Source: Rhodococcus sovatensis
GTDB taxonomy: Bacteria; Actinomycetota; Actinomycetes; Mycobacteriales; Mycobacteriaceae
Direction of reading: 5' to 3'
DNA: 64,000 nucleotides
NCBI RefSeq assembly: GCF_037327425.1
Contig: NZ_CP147846.1
Location: forward strand, 5,518,001-5,582,000
Below the pieces are notes generated by a model, which was not told the origin of the DNA, did not search any database, and saw nothing but the letters and a program-made list of their open reading frames with translations. The position numbers were made by a program, and so were the translations under genes. Positions within the stretch are counted from its first letter, which is position 1. Each line of letters starts with the position of its first letter. This document shows positions 32,334-41,296 of the stretch, one piece after another.

Positions 32334-33332
32334 TCAGGCTGCCGGTAGCCGCAGGTGCGCGACGACGCCCAAGTGATCGGAATTCGGAATCGATACCGGG
32401 TTCACCTCGATGGCGTCGACGTCATCGCTGGCCACCACGTGGTCGAGCCGAGCAAGCGGACCGGACGACGGAAACGTCCGGAACAGGCCTGCGCCCGACG
32501 CATCGGCAGCATCGATGAACCCGTCCTCGGTCAATCGGCGGAACTGACGATGGTCGCCGGTGGCATTGAAGTCTCCCGCGACGAGGACCGTCCCCGAGTA
32601 CGAGTCCATGAGCCTGCGCATGTGCGCGAGGTCTTCTGCCCATTGGACGGTGTGGCGCGGAGTTGCCGGCGACATCGCATGGAACGACACAAAGGTCAGT
32701 TCGACGCCATCGACGACGGTGTTCGCACGCACCGGGACGAAACCGAAGTCGGGGAGAGTCTCACCGTCGGTGAGTGGCGTCCTGCTCCACAACCCGGTGC
32801 CGTCGGCGACAGGGAGCGCGGCGGTGAAGCTGTACGGCAGCACGTCCTCGATCCCCGCGGCGGTGAGGTCTGTTTCCTCACTCGGGGTCAACTCCTGTAC
32901 GGCGAGAAAGTCTGCGTCACTGCTTCTGACTTCGTCGACGATGGCGGCCGCGTCGGCATCGCCGTGCGCCGCATTGATGGTCAGGACCGTGAACTCGGCG
33001 CCGGACGCGGTGTGCCGCTCCGCGATGAATCCAGGAATTTGAACAGCGGTGAGTACGACGGTGAACACGACGGCGAGTGCGACTCCGATCCGAGATTTCG
33101 CGAGCGCGAAGAGTACGACCGCCAGGGCTGCCGGGAGTGCAGCGAAAGGCATGCCGACGAGCAGCGCAACGAGTGTGATGTCCGTCACCCCCATCTGTCT
33201 GGCGACCAGCATCCCGGCCAAGGCCAACAAGAGTGCGGAGCCAACCGCAATGGCTGTTCCACGCATGATGCGTCGCAACTGCGCTCGCCTCCGGTGCTTA
33301 GGGCCGCAAGCGGCGTTCGGTCGGTAATCCAT
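32334..33332 (-). CDS. membrane-anchored endonuclease/exonuclease/phosphatase family protein
   Basis: A 332-residue protein with three helices in the first 105 residues (TAIAVGSALLLALAGMLVA, ITLVALLVGMPFAALPAALAVVLFAL, GVALAVVFTVVLTAVQI) and an outer EEP domain: FTVLTINAAHGDADAAAIVDEVRSSDADFLAVQELTP, TVLVAGDFNATGDHRQFR (GDFN metal/catalytic motif), LARLDHVVAS and NSDHLGVVAHL (the SDH catalytic His). It hydrolyses phosphodiesters, DNA or phospholipid head groups. A start at ATG 33266 is an alternative. It is convergent with paralog 1. Confidence 0.85.
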   Translation of the reverse strand: MDYRPNAACGPKHRRRAQLRRIMRGTAIAVGSALLLALAGMLVARQMGVTDITLVALLVGMPFAALPAALAVVLFALAKSRIGVALAVVFTVVLTAVQIPGFIAERHTASGAEFTVLTINAAHGDADAAAIVDEVRSSDADFLAVQELTPSEETDLTAAGIEDVLPYSFTAALPVADGTGLWSRTPLTDGETLPDFGFVPVRANTVVDGVELTFVSFHAMSPATPRHTVQWAEDLAHMRRLMDSYSGTVLVAGDFNATGDHRQFRRLTEDGFIDAADASGAGLFRTFPSSGPLARLDHVVASDDVDAIEVNPVSIPNSDHLGVVAHLRLPAA

Positions 33333-33348
33333 TGTCTAGACTCCACAT

Positions 33349-33495
33349 ATGCCCAGCTCAGTCCCCATCTGCAAGTGTGGTCACCAGCAAACTGCACATC
33401 AGCATTACCGTCGGGGAAGCGACTGTTCTCTCTGTGAATGTCCTCGATTCCGACGTCCCATCCTGTCGATCCTGACCAGGCGGGTCAATCGTTAG
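33349..33495 (+). CDS. 48-residue cysteine/histidine-rich mini-protein
   Basis: A short gene with the pattern C-K-C-G-H-x4-H-x-H-Y-R-x-G-x2-C-x2-C-x-C-P-R-F (residues 8-34), likely to bind one or two zinc ions. The basic tail (RRPILSILTRRVNR) could bind nucleic acid. Small CxCGH...HYRxGxxCxxCxC proteins of this kind occur in actinobacteria, to my recollection, without known function. A -10-like TAGACT (33337-33342) ends 6 bases before the ATG, so the mRNA would be leaderless. There is no ribosome site. It lies between the EEP gene and the glycan locus. Confidence 0.65.
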   Translation: MPSSVPICKCGHQQTAHQHYRRGSDCSLCECPRFRRPILSILTRRVNR

Positions 33496-33534
33496 CCGAA
33501 GTACCTCTTGACGAGCATACCGGCCGAAATTGTG

Positions 33535-33557
33535 CGATAAACAAACCGATTGATTAG
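33535..33557. promoter_or_regulatory. locus motif copy 1 (CGATRAAACAA type)
   Basis: CGATAAACAAACCGATTGAT begins at 33535 and matches the copy at 39065 with one missing base and three substitutions across about 22 positions. It lies about 80-100 bases upstream of the DUF1839 gene. Other copies are at 39065-39092 and 51587-51614. Confidence 0.5.
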
Positions 33558-33637
33558 AATCGTGAGTTGAATCAAGGCAATACGGGCAAGTCGGCGTGGG
33601 GACCGTGAGCTTGTGATCCGGCGGGAGGCACACAGTC

Positions 33638-34660
33638 ATGAACATGTCGATCGGCTCGACCATCGCCCAGGGAAGCCAGGTAGCCCAGGGAAGCAGCGCG
33701 GATCGCCTGCTGGCGTTGCGCCCGGAGGAATACCAGCCACACACGATCCACGCTCACGATCGGGTATGGACCGAGACCAACTGCTACGTGGATCTGTGGA
33801 TCGAACTTCTTCATTCGCTCGGTGCCGATCCTGTGCCCGCGCTCGCTTTCGTGCTCAGTGCCGACTGCGACGGGAGGCAGTGGGACTTCGTCAAGATGCA
33901 ATCCGAGGATCTGCGCACCCTGTACGGAATCGACGTCGGTGAGATGAACGTCTGGCGGCCGGTTCTCGCGCACGTCCGAGAAGGCCTGGCCGACGGTGTT
34001 CTGCTGACGGTGGAGGTCGACGGCTTCTGGCTTCCCGACACCGCGGGCACCAGCTACCGCAACCAGCACACCAAGACCACGATCGTGCCGAACTCGGTCG
34101 ACGAGACCGAGAGGGTCCTCGGTTATTTCCACAACCGGGGCTATTTCGAGCTGTCCGGCGCAGATTTCGACGGAGTCTTCAACCTCGCCCCAGAGCCGCA
34201 CGACGAAGTGCTCCTCCCGTACATCGAGCAGATTCGGGTCGGCCGAAACACCATCGCGGAGGGCGTCGGAGAACGAGATCTGACGGTGGCCCGCGCGCAC
34301 CTGTCGCGACGACCTCCGGGCAATCCCGTCGACCGGCTCGCCCAGCGCATCGTCGCCGACATTCCCGTCGTGCAAGCGTCCGGACCCGACGCGTTTCATC
34401 TGTGGTCCTTCGGGTTGCTGCGGCAGTGCGGCGCGACGGCGGAACTTGCTGCAGACCTGGTGGGGTATCTGGCCGGACGCGGCGCGGATGGTATCGACGA
34501 CGCGGTGCCGCATTTCCTCCAGGTGGCTCAGGGTGCAAAGGCTGTCCAATTCCGGATGGCCCGCGCATCTCGAGGTCGCGCAGTGTCACTCGACGAGCCG
34601 CTCGCGGACATGGCCGCCAATTGGTCAGCGGCGATGAACATCGTGTCGGCGGCGCTGTGA
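33638..34660 (+). CDS. DUF1839 family protein
   Basis: A 340-residue soluble protein. LLALRPEEYQPHTIHAHDRVWTETNCYVDLWIELLHSLGADPVPALAFVLSADCDGRQWDFVKMQSEDLRTLYGIDVGEMNVWRPVLAHV and the later QHTKTTIVPNSVDETERVLGYFHNRGYFELSGADFDGVF are the DUF1839 signature. I know this family as a frequent neighbour of amino acid:[carrier protein] ligase genes; its activity is unknown. Its own ligase and carrier protein are encoded at the other end of this locus (49-51.5 kb). GGAGG lies 9 bases before the ATG. The GH2 gene follows 13 bases after its stop. Confidence 0.85.
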   Translation: MNMSIGSTIAQGSQVAQGSSADRLLALRPEEYQPHTIHAHDRVWTETNCYVDLWIELLHSLGADPVPALAFVLSADCDGRQWDFVKMQSEDLRTLYGIDVGEMNVWRPVLAHVREGLADGVLLTVEVDGFWLPDTAGTSYRNQHTKTTIVPNSVDETERVLGYFHNRGYFELSGADFDGVFNLAPEPHDEVLLPYIEQIRVGRNTIAEGVGERDLTVARAHLSRRPPGNPVDRLAQRIVADIPVVQASGPDAFHLWSFGLLRQCGATAELAADLVGYLAGRGADGIDDAVPHFLQVAQGAKAVQFRMARASRGRAVSLDEPLADMAANWSAAMNIVSAAL

Positions 34661-34673
34661 CATCCTGCTTTTC

Positions 34674-37088
34674 GTGAGTACGGACTACCTCGACGGCGTC
34701 GAATGGCGGCTCACTGCGACGCCTGCCGGCGCGTGCAGCCATCCCGACGAACTCCCCGCCGATGCTCAGTGGCAGCCTGCCCAGGTGCCGGGCACTGTCG
34801 TCTCGTCGATCGAGAGCGTCGGTGACCTGCAACCGGATTTGCTTGATTGGTGGTTCCTGGCGTCGGCGACGGCACCCGAGGGGATCGCCACGACGCTGAC
34901 CTTCGGGGGCATCGCTACGAGGGCGACCATCTGGATCGGCGGTGTCGAATCAGCGCGGGCTCGCTCGATGTTCGTGCCGGTGTCGATCGATCTCGAGGCG
35001 GGGTCCGGCCCCGTGCATATCGCGGTCCGCATCGAGTCGATGGACGCACACCTGAAGAAGAGGCGACCACGGGGACGGTGGCGTTCGTCGCTCGTCGCTC
35101 AGCAGGGGTTGCGGCACGAACGGACCACCCTTCTGGGGCGGGCACCGGTGTACGGTCCGCTACCACCGGTTATCGGTCTGTGGCGTCCCGTCGAACTTCG
35201 TGAGCGCCCGACGGTGCGCAACATCCGGATGCACGCAGCGGCCCGGGGCACCGACGGCACCGTCCGAGTGCGAGCCGATCTCGGGGCACCTGCGACATCC
35301 GTCGTAGTACGGATCGGTGCCGAGAAAATCTCGATTCCCTCGGATTCCGACAGAATCGATGCCTCCGTGGTCGTTCCCGATGTGGCGTTGTGGTGGCCGC
35401 ACACCCACGGCGAGCCGACGCTCTATCCATGGGAACTCGAGGTCGACGGTAGCGTCGTCGGGTCCGGTGCACTCGGGTTCCGGTCCGTCCACCTCGACCG
35501 TGCGGATCGAGCGGTCACGTTGACAGTCAACGGAATTCGAATGTTCGCGCGCGGTGGATGCTGGGTGCCCCCGGATCCGACGCGGATGTGGGTGGACGCC
35601 GACCGCATGCGGTGCGAGCTGGAGCGAATACGCGATGCCGGACACAACATGGTGCGAGTCGTCGGGACCTTGGTGTACGAGCAGCGCGAATTCTGGTCTC
35701 TCTGTGCAGAATTGGGGATCCTGGTTTGGCAGGACGTCATGGTGGCGACGTTCGACCCGCCGGACGACGAGGATTTCGTCGAGGCCTTCGAGCAGGAGTT
35801 GGCCGAGCTGACCGGTCTCGTCGGCGGCAACCCCGCTTTGGCGGTCGTCAGCGGAGGAAGCGAGACCCAGCAGCAACCGACCATGCTGGGTGTTCCAGCC
35901 GACGGGCAGTACATGTCGTTGTTGGAGAAACTGATTCCGGAGTTTGTCGAGTCCGAGCTACCCGGCACCCCGTACGTCACCTCGAGTCCGTCGTCGACAA
36001 CCGGCGAACTACACACCCATGTCGGAGACGGAATCGCGCACTACTTCGGGGTAGGCGGTTATCTACGGCCTCTGTCCGATGTGCGTACGGCGCGGGTGCG
36101 GTTCGCCGCGGAATGCCTGGCATTTTCGATTCCCCCGGAACGTCGATCGGTCGAGAAGATGTTCGGATCGGCCACCGTTGCCGGACATCACCCGGACTGG
36201 AAAGCTGCGGTGCCACGCGATCGTGGATCGTCCTGGGACTTCGAGGATGTTCGCGATCACTACGTCCGTGAACTTTTCGGGGTCGATCCGCATCTCGTGC
36301 GCCGCGACGATGCCGAGCTGTATCTGGACTACGGTCGCGCTGCCGTGTGCGAGGCGGTGTCCGCGTCGTACATGCACTGGCGGAGAACCGACTCCGAGTG
36401 CGCGGGTGCTCTGGTGCTCACCCTTCGTGACCTCGTGCCCGGGGCGGGCTGGGGGTTGATCGACTCGGCGGGAATACCGAAAGCGCCGTGGTACAGCCTC
36501 GCTCGCCTCAGCAGTGCAGTCGCGGTCTTCCTGGTCGACGACGGCCTCGACGGCCTGACCGTGGAGCTGGTCGTAGACTCGGCCGAACCCGTGCGCGGAA
36601 CACTCAGGGTGACGCTGCACGGCGCAACCGGCGCAACCGGTGACCCGTACGAATGTCCTGTCGAGCTGGGCGCGCACAGTTCTCAGCGGATGTCGGTGGA
36701 CCGTGTACTAGGTTCGTTCACCGACGCGGGCCATGCATACCGTTTCGGCTCGCAGACGTACGCGGCCGTATCGGTGGACCTGGTGGACTCCTCCGGAGCC
36801 ACCCTGGCGCAGGCGGTCCATCTCGTCGGCGCCCGGCATGCCCGCCAGAACGGCATCGGACTCGAAGCTCACGCAGAGCCGGTCGACGACGGTGTGTGGT
36901 CACTGACCGTGTCGACACGGTGGGCAGCGCAGTACGTGTGCATCGACGTGGACGGCCTCGAGGTCAGCGACTCGTGGTTTCACCTCGCGCCCGGCTCCCG
37001 ACGCATACTGACTGTGACGGGGGACAAGGCAAAGGTGACGGGCCATGTGCGCGCACTCAACTCGGTCGAGCGCGCCCAGATCTGCTAG
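34674..37088 (+). CDS. GH2 family glycosidase (beta-mannosidase-like)
   Basis: An 804-residue enzyme. The order is a sugar-binding jelly roll (1-190), an Ig-like domain (to about 285) and a TIM barrel (about 285-620) with GIRMFARGGCWVPPDPTRMW, RIRDAGHNMVRVVGTLVYEQREFWSLCAELGILVWQDVMVA and VVSGGSETQQQPT. The Glu of SGGSET sits at the GH2 acid/base position (usually GNNE). Two beta-rich domains follow. There is no signal peptide, so it is probably cytoplasmic. It may trim a lipid-linked glycan, or act as a transferase or chaperone-like partner. The GTG start has no ribosome site and follows DUF1839 by 13 bases; the end overlaps the convergent GT2 gene by 4 bases. Confidence 0.82.
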   Translation: MSTDYLDGVEWRLTATPAGACSHPDELPADAQWQPAQVPGTVVSSIESVGDLQPDLLDWWFLASATAPEGIATTLTFGGIATRATIWIGGVESARARSMFVPVSIDLEAGSGPVHIAVRIESMDAHLKKRRPRGRWRSSLVAQQGLRHERTTLLGRAPVYGPLPPVIGLWRPVELRERPTVRNIRMHAAARGTDGTVRVRADLGAPATSVVVRIGAEKISIPSDSDRIDASVVVPDVALWWPHTHGEPTLYPWELEVDGSVVGSGALGFRSVHLDRADRAVTLTVNGIRMFARGGCWVPPDPTRMWVDADRMRCELERIRDAGHNMVRVVGTLVYEQREFWSLCAELGILVWQDVMVATFDPPDDEDFVEAFEQELAELTGLVGGNPALAVVSGGSETQQQPTMLGVPADGQYMSLLEKLIPEFVESELPGTPYVTSSPSSTTGELHTHVGDGIAHYFGVGGYLRPLSDVRTARVRFAAECLAFSIPPERRSVEKMFGSATVAGHHPDWKAAVPRDRGSSWDFEDVRDHYVRELFGVDPHLVRRDDAELYLDYGRAAVCEAVSASYMHWRRTDSECAGALVLTLRDLVPGAGWGLIDSAGIPKAPWYSLARLSSAVAVFLVDDGLDGLTVELVVDSAEPVRGTLRVTLHGATGATGDPYECPVELGAHSSQRMSVDRVLGSFTDAGHAYRFGSQTYAAVSVDLVDSSGATLAQAVHLVGARHARQNGIGLEAHAEPVDDGVWSLTVSTRWAAQYVCIDVDGLEVSDSWFHLAPGSRRILTVTGDKAKVTGHVRALNSVERAQIC

Positions 37089-38050
37089 CCCGAGATACGA
37101 CTCAAGCGACCGCGGGCGTAGCCGAATCCCGCGGCACCGACGCTGGCCACGACAGCGACTGCACCCCAGGCGCGGACCGGATTGCCACGCGCCGCCGCCG
37201 ACGTTTCACGGCCGACTGCCCGAGGCAGGATCTTCGCGGTGTATGCCCGCTCGGACGACAGTGCGTCCTCCGAACCGATCAGTCGCGCTATGGCAGCCTT
37301 GGACACACCCTCGGCGTAGCTCCTCGACAGCAAGTACCTGGGCCGAGTCCGGTCTGCGCTGACAGTGTGATCGACGACGATCGACGGATCGAAGACGATC
37401 TCGGCACCCGGATGATTCTGCCGGAGCCTGATGCACAATTCGGTTTCCTCGCACCCGAGCGGAATGCGCCCGATGCGCCCGATCCCGGATACGAATCCAC
37501 CGAGGGCGACGATCGGCTCGCGGCGGAACGACATGTTCGCGCCCATCAGGTTTCGGACAGCCGAAGTGGTCGTGGGCTGCCCCCTGTACGTACAGCCCAC
37601 GATCCAGTCCAGTTCGCCCGGTTGCCCTGCCACCGCAGTGGGCAGGAACGCGGGACGTGCATCGGGCCATACCGGATGTGCCGATCCACCTACCGCGTAC
37701 ACGGCCGGATCGGCGTAGTGCGCGAGAAGCGACGACAGCCAGTCCTCGGATCTCGGTGTGGCGTCATCGTCGAGGAATACGACGATCTCGCCGGTGGCTC
37801 TGTCGAGCGAGGTGTTGCGCGCGCCGGACAAACCGCGCGGATGCGTGTTCGGGGCGACGGCGACGGTGGAACCGCGCGGTAGGAATTCGATGCGGGCACG
37901 CGACAGCAACTCGTCGTTGTGATCGATGACCACGAGCAATTCGGTTGCGGGGTTCGACTGCCGCAGAACCGCATTCACAGCGGAACTGAGATCGTCCCAG
38001 CGATCGAGTGTGTACGCGCAGATGACTACCGAGGAAGTCGGGTTGTTCAC
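37085..38050 (-). CDS. GT2 family glycosyltransferase
   Basis: A 321-residue GT-A glycosyltransferase. SSVVICAYTLDRWDDLSSAVNAVLRQ is the nucleotide-sugar-binding start, GLSGARNTSLDRATGEIVVFLDDDATPRSEDW carries the DxD metal site (DDD), and PLGCEETELCIRLRQNHPGAEI is the ED-type catalytic base region. A C-terminal hydrophobic patch (VRAWGAVAVVASVGAAGFGYA) may anchor it to the membrane. The GTG start at 38050 overlaps the stop of the preceding GT2 gene (GTGA). The sugar and acceptor are unknown. Confidence 0.87.
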   Translation of the reverse strand: MNNPTSSVVICAYTLDRWDDLSSAVNAVLRQSNPATELLVVIDHNDELLSRARIEFLPRGSTVAVAPNTHPRGLSGARNTSLDRATGEIVVFLDDDATPRSEDWLSSLLAHYADPAVYAVGGSAHPVWPDARPAFLPTAVAGQPGELDWIVGCTYRGQPTTTSAVRNLMGANMSFRREPIVALGGFVSGIGRIGRIPLGCEETELCIRLRQNHPGAEIVFDPSIVVDHTVSADRTRPRYLLSRSYAEGVSKAAIARLIGSEDALSSERAYTAKILPRAVGRETSAAARGNPVRAWGAVAVVASVGAAGFGYARGRLSRISG

Positions 38051-38895
38051 GCCGACTTTTCTTGCCACGTGATCTCGTCGAGAACGTCGAACGCCTCGAA
38101 CTCGAGATCCATGTCGGTACGGGAATCGTTGGTGCGGCGATCGGGGCGTGGGATCGACTTCTTGGCCAGCTTGCGCGCCCTCAACCGCTCGGTGAACAAG
38201 GTGCGAAGGACACGGAAGCCGTCGGAGAAGGTGCGCAGGTTGCTCTGTCCGTAGATACGAGCGAGTTCGACGCTCGGAACTTCCTGGATGCGAACGCCGG
38301 ATTCCGCGAAGCGGCAGTTGATGATGGTTTCGATTTCGAATCCATCGCCCCACAGCATCTCGTCCTCGCGGCCCTGCTGATCCACCGGCGGGAGATCGAG
38401 AACCGGCACCAGATCGCGCCAGAACGCGTTGTACCCGTAGCAGAGGTCCGAGAACTTCGTGCCGAAGAGAGTGTTGGCGACGAGGTGGAGTCCGCCGTTG
38501 CCCGCACGACGAAGGGGCGTGATGTCATGGCTTCCGCCGCCGTCGGTGAAGCGACTGCCTTTGGCGAAGTCGGCCCCGGCGAGCAATGCGTCGACGAAAC
38601 GCGGGATCTCGTCGGCGTCGGCGGACCCATCGGCGTCGAACATGACGATGATGTCACCGGTGGCGGCCTCGAAACCGCATGCGAGCGCGTTGCCCTTGCC
38701 CTTGCGGGTCTGCTTGATGATGCGGATGTCTCCGCGAATCTCGCGGGCGGCGTCGATGGTTCCGTCGATTGATCCGCCGTCGACCAGGACCAGTTCGTAG
38801 TCGTGGGACAGCAACGGAAGAACGTGGCGCAGGTTGGCGGCCTCGTTGAGAGTGGGGATGACGATGCTGATGCGCGGATTATGGGAGTTCGACAT
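38047..38895 (-). CDS. GT2 family glycosyltransferase (DPM-synthase-like)
   Basis: A 282-residue glycosyltransferase. PRISIVIPTLNEAANLRHVLPLL, YELVLVDGGSIDGTIDAA, KQTRKGKGNALACGFEAATGDIIVMFDADGSADADEIPRFVDALLAGADFAKGSRF (DAD metal site) and LCYGYNAFWRD match the polyprenyl-phosphate mannose/glucose synthase-like group. It probably uses a nucleotide sugar to glycosylate a polyprenyl phosphate or glycan. ATG 38895 (MSNSHNPRIS) fits the domain start, and the upstream in-frame extension is poorly conserved. It opens a two-gene unit with its own control region carrying a locus motif. Confidence 0.87.
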   Translation of the reverse strand: MSNSHNPRISIVIPTLNEAANLRHVLPLLSHDYELVLVDGGSIDGTIDAAREIRGDIRIIKQTRKGKGNALACGFEAATGDIIVMFDADGSADADEIPRFVDALLAGADFAKGSRFTDGGGSHDITPLRRAGNGGLHLVANTLFGTKFSDLCYGYNAFWRDLVPVLDLPPVDQQGREDEMLWGDGFEIETIINCRFAESGVRIQEVPSVELARIYGQSNLRTFSDGFRVLRTLFTERLRARKLAKKSIPRPDRRTNDSRTDMDLEFEAFDVLDEITWQEKSA

Positions 38896-39064
38896 ATCCA
38901 TTTCCAGACGGGTTGAGGGCAGTGTGTGACCGACTGATCTCAGAAAGCCTGTGTCGCGACCCCCGGCGGATCCACAGAAGCATCCTGCGCCCTGGTTAGG
39001 CACGAAGATTGCGTTTTCATCGACTGCCCATAACCTTAAAAGAAGCTATGAGTTTGTCAAGTCC

Positions 39065-39092
39065 CGATGAAACAAACTGAGTGATTGTTTGG
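39065..39092. promoter_or_regulatory. locus motif copy 2 (CGATRAAACAA-N9-TTGTTYGG)
   Basis: CGATGAAACAA (39065-39075), nine bases, then TTGTTTGG (39085-39092). The AAACAA/TTGTTT arms are perfect. It lies in the 223-bp gap between the end of the polymerase-like gene and the start of the GT2 pair, about 170 bases before the GT2 start. The rest of the gap (38896-39118) is AT-richer than the neighbours and holds no gene I can support. Confidence 0.6.
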
Positions 39093-39118
39093 AGACGTTC
39101 GTCATACCGCGAGGTCGG

Positions 39119-41296
39119 TCAGTCCACTGCTCGTTCGAACACGATCGTGTCCGCATCCTGGTAGCGCACTGACCAGGCAGGGTTCGACCTCAACCAGCGC
39201 TCGAAGGTGTCCGCTGCCCCGTCCTGGATGAACCCGTAGTACTTCATCGCTTCCAGGGATTGTCTGGTCAGAATTACGTACGAAGGAGTATCGCGTTGTG
39301 ACGCGTCCCATTCGAATGCTTCCAGCTGCTCGACCGTCGGGAACTCCAACATGTATTCGGCGCCGTAGTAGTTCAGTGGCGCATCGAACATCACGTTGGC
39401 TTCGGCTTGTTCGACATACTTCGCGGTCGATCTGATGGGATAGCCCGCCGGATACAACATCGTGAATTGTGATCCCGCAGGAGCACTCTCGACGAGAGCC
39501 TGGGTGTGCTCGATCTGAGACCGGTTCTCGATGACGAGAGGCCACAGGCCGAAGTAGCCCTGCAGCCCGAACGTCGCGGCCACTACGGTGCCAACGAACG
39601 CGCACGTGAGCGCTGCACGCGCCCCGAGCCTGCGCACTGTGCTACGGGCGGTAGAGGCATTCGCGTCGAGCAGAGCCAGCAGCATCGGCGCGATCAGCAG
39701 CACGCAACCGGGAATGGCGTAGAGGTACACCCGGAAGATGGCTTCACCGCCGTAACTCTGTCCGGCGAGCAGACCGATCGACCCGAAGGCCATCACCATG
39801 GGCGCCCAGAACGTCTTCTTGGTGCGCCACGCGTACACGATGGACACCATGGCGAGGCCGAACACTCCGGCCGACAATGCTCGACAGATCAGCGACGTCA
39901 CCTGCTTGCCGAGGATGCCGGGAGCCTGCACGTTGCTTGCCGCATTCTCGACGGGGTCGAACCCCGACAGCAGCCCGTACGGGGCGACGATGTCCAGTCG
40001 AGGCACTAGGTAGCCCACGAGTATCAGGGCCAGCGGGAACATCAGCCACCACGGTTTCGCCCGACCGGTCACCAGCAAAACTCCGGTGACCGCGAACAGC
40101 CAGTACGGCGTCAGTTGATGACTCGGCACGAGCGCAGCGAACGGGATGATCGCCAGGAAACCGGCAACCCGAAGCTGCGTCGATGCGAGCAGCAGGACGA
40201 GAAATCCGACGGCGAGCACGAATCCGAGCGACTGCGGTGCGTAGTAGTCCTGTCCGACCCAGTTGACCAGTTCCGCCAGCATGGCTGCCATCACGGCGAC
40301 CCGAGGTCTCAGCTTCAGGACACGGGCGAGGCTGTAGACGAACAGCGCGATCAATACGTGGACGAGTGGCGCGAAAACGCGTGCCAGCGACAGAATGCCG
40401 AACCCGGTGACCTGGCCGAACCACGCGGTGAGGACGAAGAAGCTCGGCCACTGAGCGTAGATGTCGATGCCGTTGGGCGGCAACGCCCCGAACGCGAGAA
40501 TGTACTCGGTGACCGCGACGTGCTTGTACGTCCACTCGTACACCGGTGCGCTCGTGACGAAGGTGACGGTCAGTCGCTGCACCAGAATCGCAACCGCGAT
40601 CGCAGCGACGGCGATGCGAAGTTGGTGTCGGCGGATCGCGATCAAGAACGCTGCCACGACCAGAGCCATACAGATCACCAGGATGGGCCCGGTTCCTGCC
40701 GGCAGCAGTCCGAACTGGGAGTATCCAGCTTTCTCGAGACCCGGGAGCGACGGCAGCCACAGCACCACTGTCAGCGCAAGCATCAGTCCGGCGACGTTAC
40801 GCCGCAGGTACTCCCGGTCCCACAGCCTTGTCAGGCCGACCCTGCATCGATCCGACAGGTGACGGCGCGACAACGTGTGGCGTGCCCAGCTTCGCCACCT
40901 GCGTAGATCGGGCCACTCGTCTTTCCTGCGGTACCAAAGCAGCGAGGACCCGAGCCCGGCGAGCGCGACGACGGTGGTGATCCACCGTGGCGACCAGTGG
41001 TACCCCCACATCGCGGCCGTCGTGACCAGCGTGACGAGGGCGAGGCTCAACACCGGCACCGCTGCGATGCGCGCCCTCGGCGGGATGTAGACCCACGTCA
41101 GGATCGCCGACCCTGGACCGGCGAACACCATGCCTGCGAGCAGGATTGCCCGCAGCGCGGCGGGTAGGGGGAGCATCGACAGCAACGCCGTCGCCGATGC
41201 GAGTACCGCGACGTCGGCGTACCGCACCCGAGGCCGGAGGACGTGCGACGCCGCAACGACCGTGCGCGGCCGATACTCAGTCGAGGACAGGCTCAC
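39119..41296 (-). CDS. large multi-spanning membrane protein, glycan polymerase or GT-C like
   Basis: A 725-residue membrane protein with well over ten helices from residue 25 to about 600 and a soluble C-terminal domain (about 600-725) on the outer face. Large loops follow helix pairs as in GT-C enzymes and O-antigen-type polymerases (EYILAFGALPPNGIDIYAQWPSFFVLTAWFGQVTGFGILSLARVFAPLVHVLIALFVYSL; NWVGQDYYAPQSLGFVLAVGFLVLL). An Asp in VGQDYYAP is a plausible catalytic residue. It probably transfers or joins lipid-linked sugars outside the cell. The GTG start overlaps the preceding GT2 gene by 20 bases. Confidence 0.72.
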   Translation of the reverse strand: MSLSSTEYRPRTVVAASHVLRPRVRYADVAVLASATALLSMLPLPAALRAILLAGMVFAGPGSAILTWVYIPPRARIAAVPVLSLALVTLVTTAAMWGYHWSPRWITTVVALAGLGSSLLWYRRKDEWPDLRRWRSWARHTLSRRHLSDRCRVGLTRLWDREYLRRNVAGLMLALTVVLWLPSLPGLEKAGYSQFGLLPAGTGPILVICMALVVAAFLIAIRRHQLRIAVAAIAVAILVQRLTVTFVTSAPVYEWTYKHVAVTEYILAFGALPPNGIDIYAQWPSFFVLTAWFGQVTGFGILSLARVFAPLVHVLIALFVYSLARVLKLRPRVAVMAAMLAELVNWVGQDYYAPQSLGFVLAVGFLVLLLASTQLRVAGFLAIIPFAALVPSHQLTPYWLFAVTGVLLVTGRAKPWWLMFPLALILVGYLVPRLDIVAPYGLLSGFDPVENAASNVQAPGILGKQVTSLICRALSAGVFGLAMVSIVYAWRTKKTFWAPMVMAFGSIGLLAGQSYGGEAIFRVYLYAIPGCVLLIAPMLLALLDANASTARSTVRRLGARAALTCAFVGTVVAATFGLQGYFGLWPLVIENRSQIEHTQALVESAPAGSQFTMLYPAGYPIRSTAKYVEQAEANVMFDAPLNYYGAEYMLEFPTVEQLEAFEWDASQRDTPSYVILTRQSLEAMKYYGFIQDGAADTFERWLRSNPAWSVRYQDADTIVFERAVD

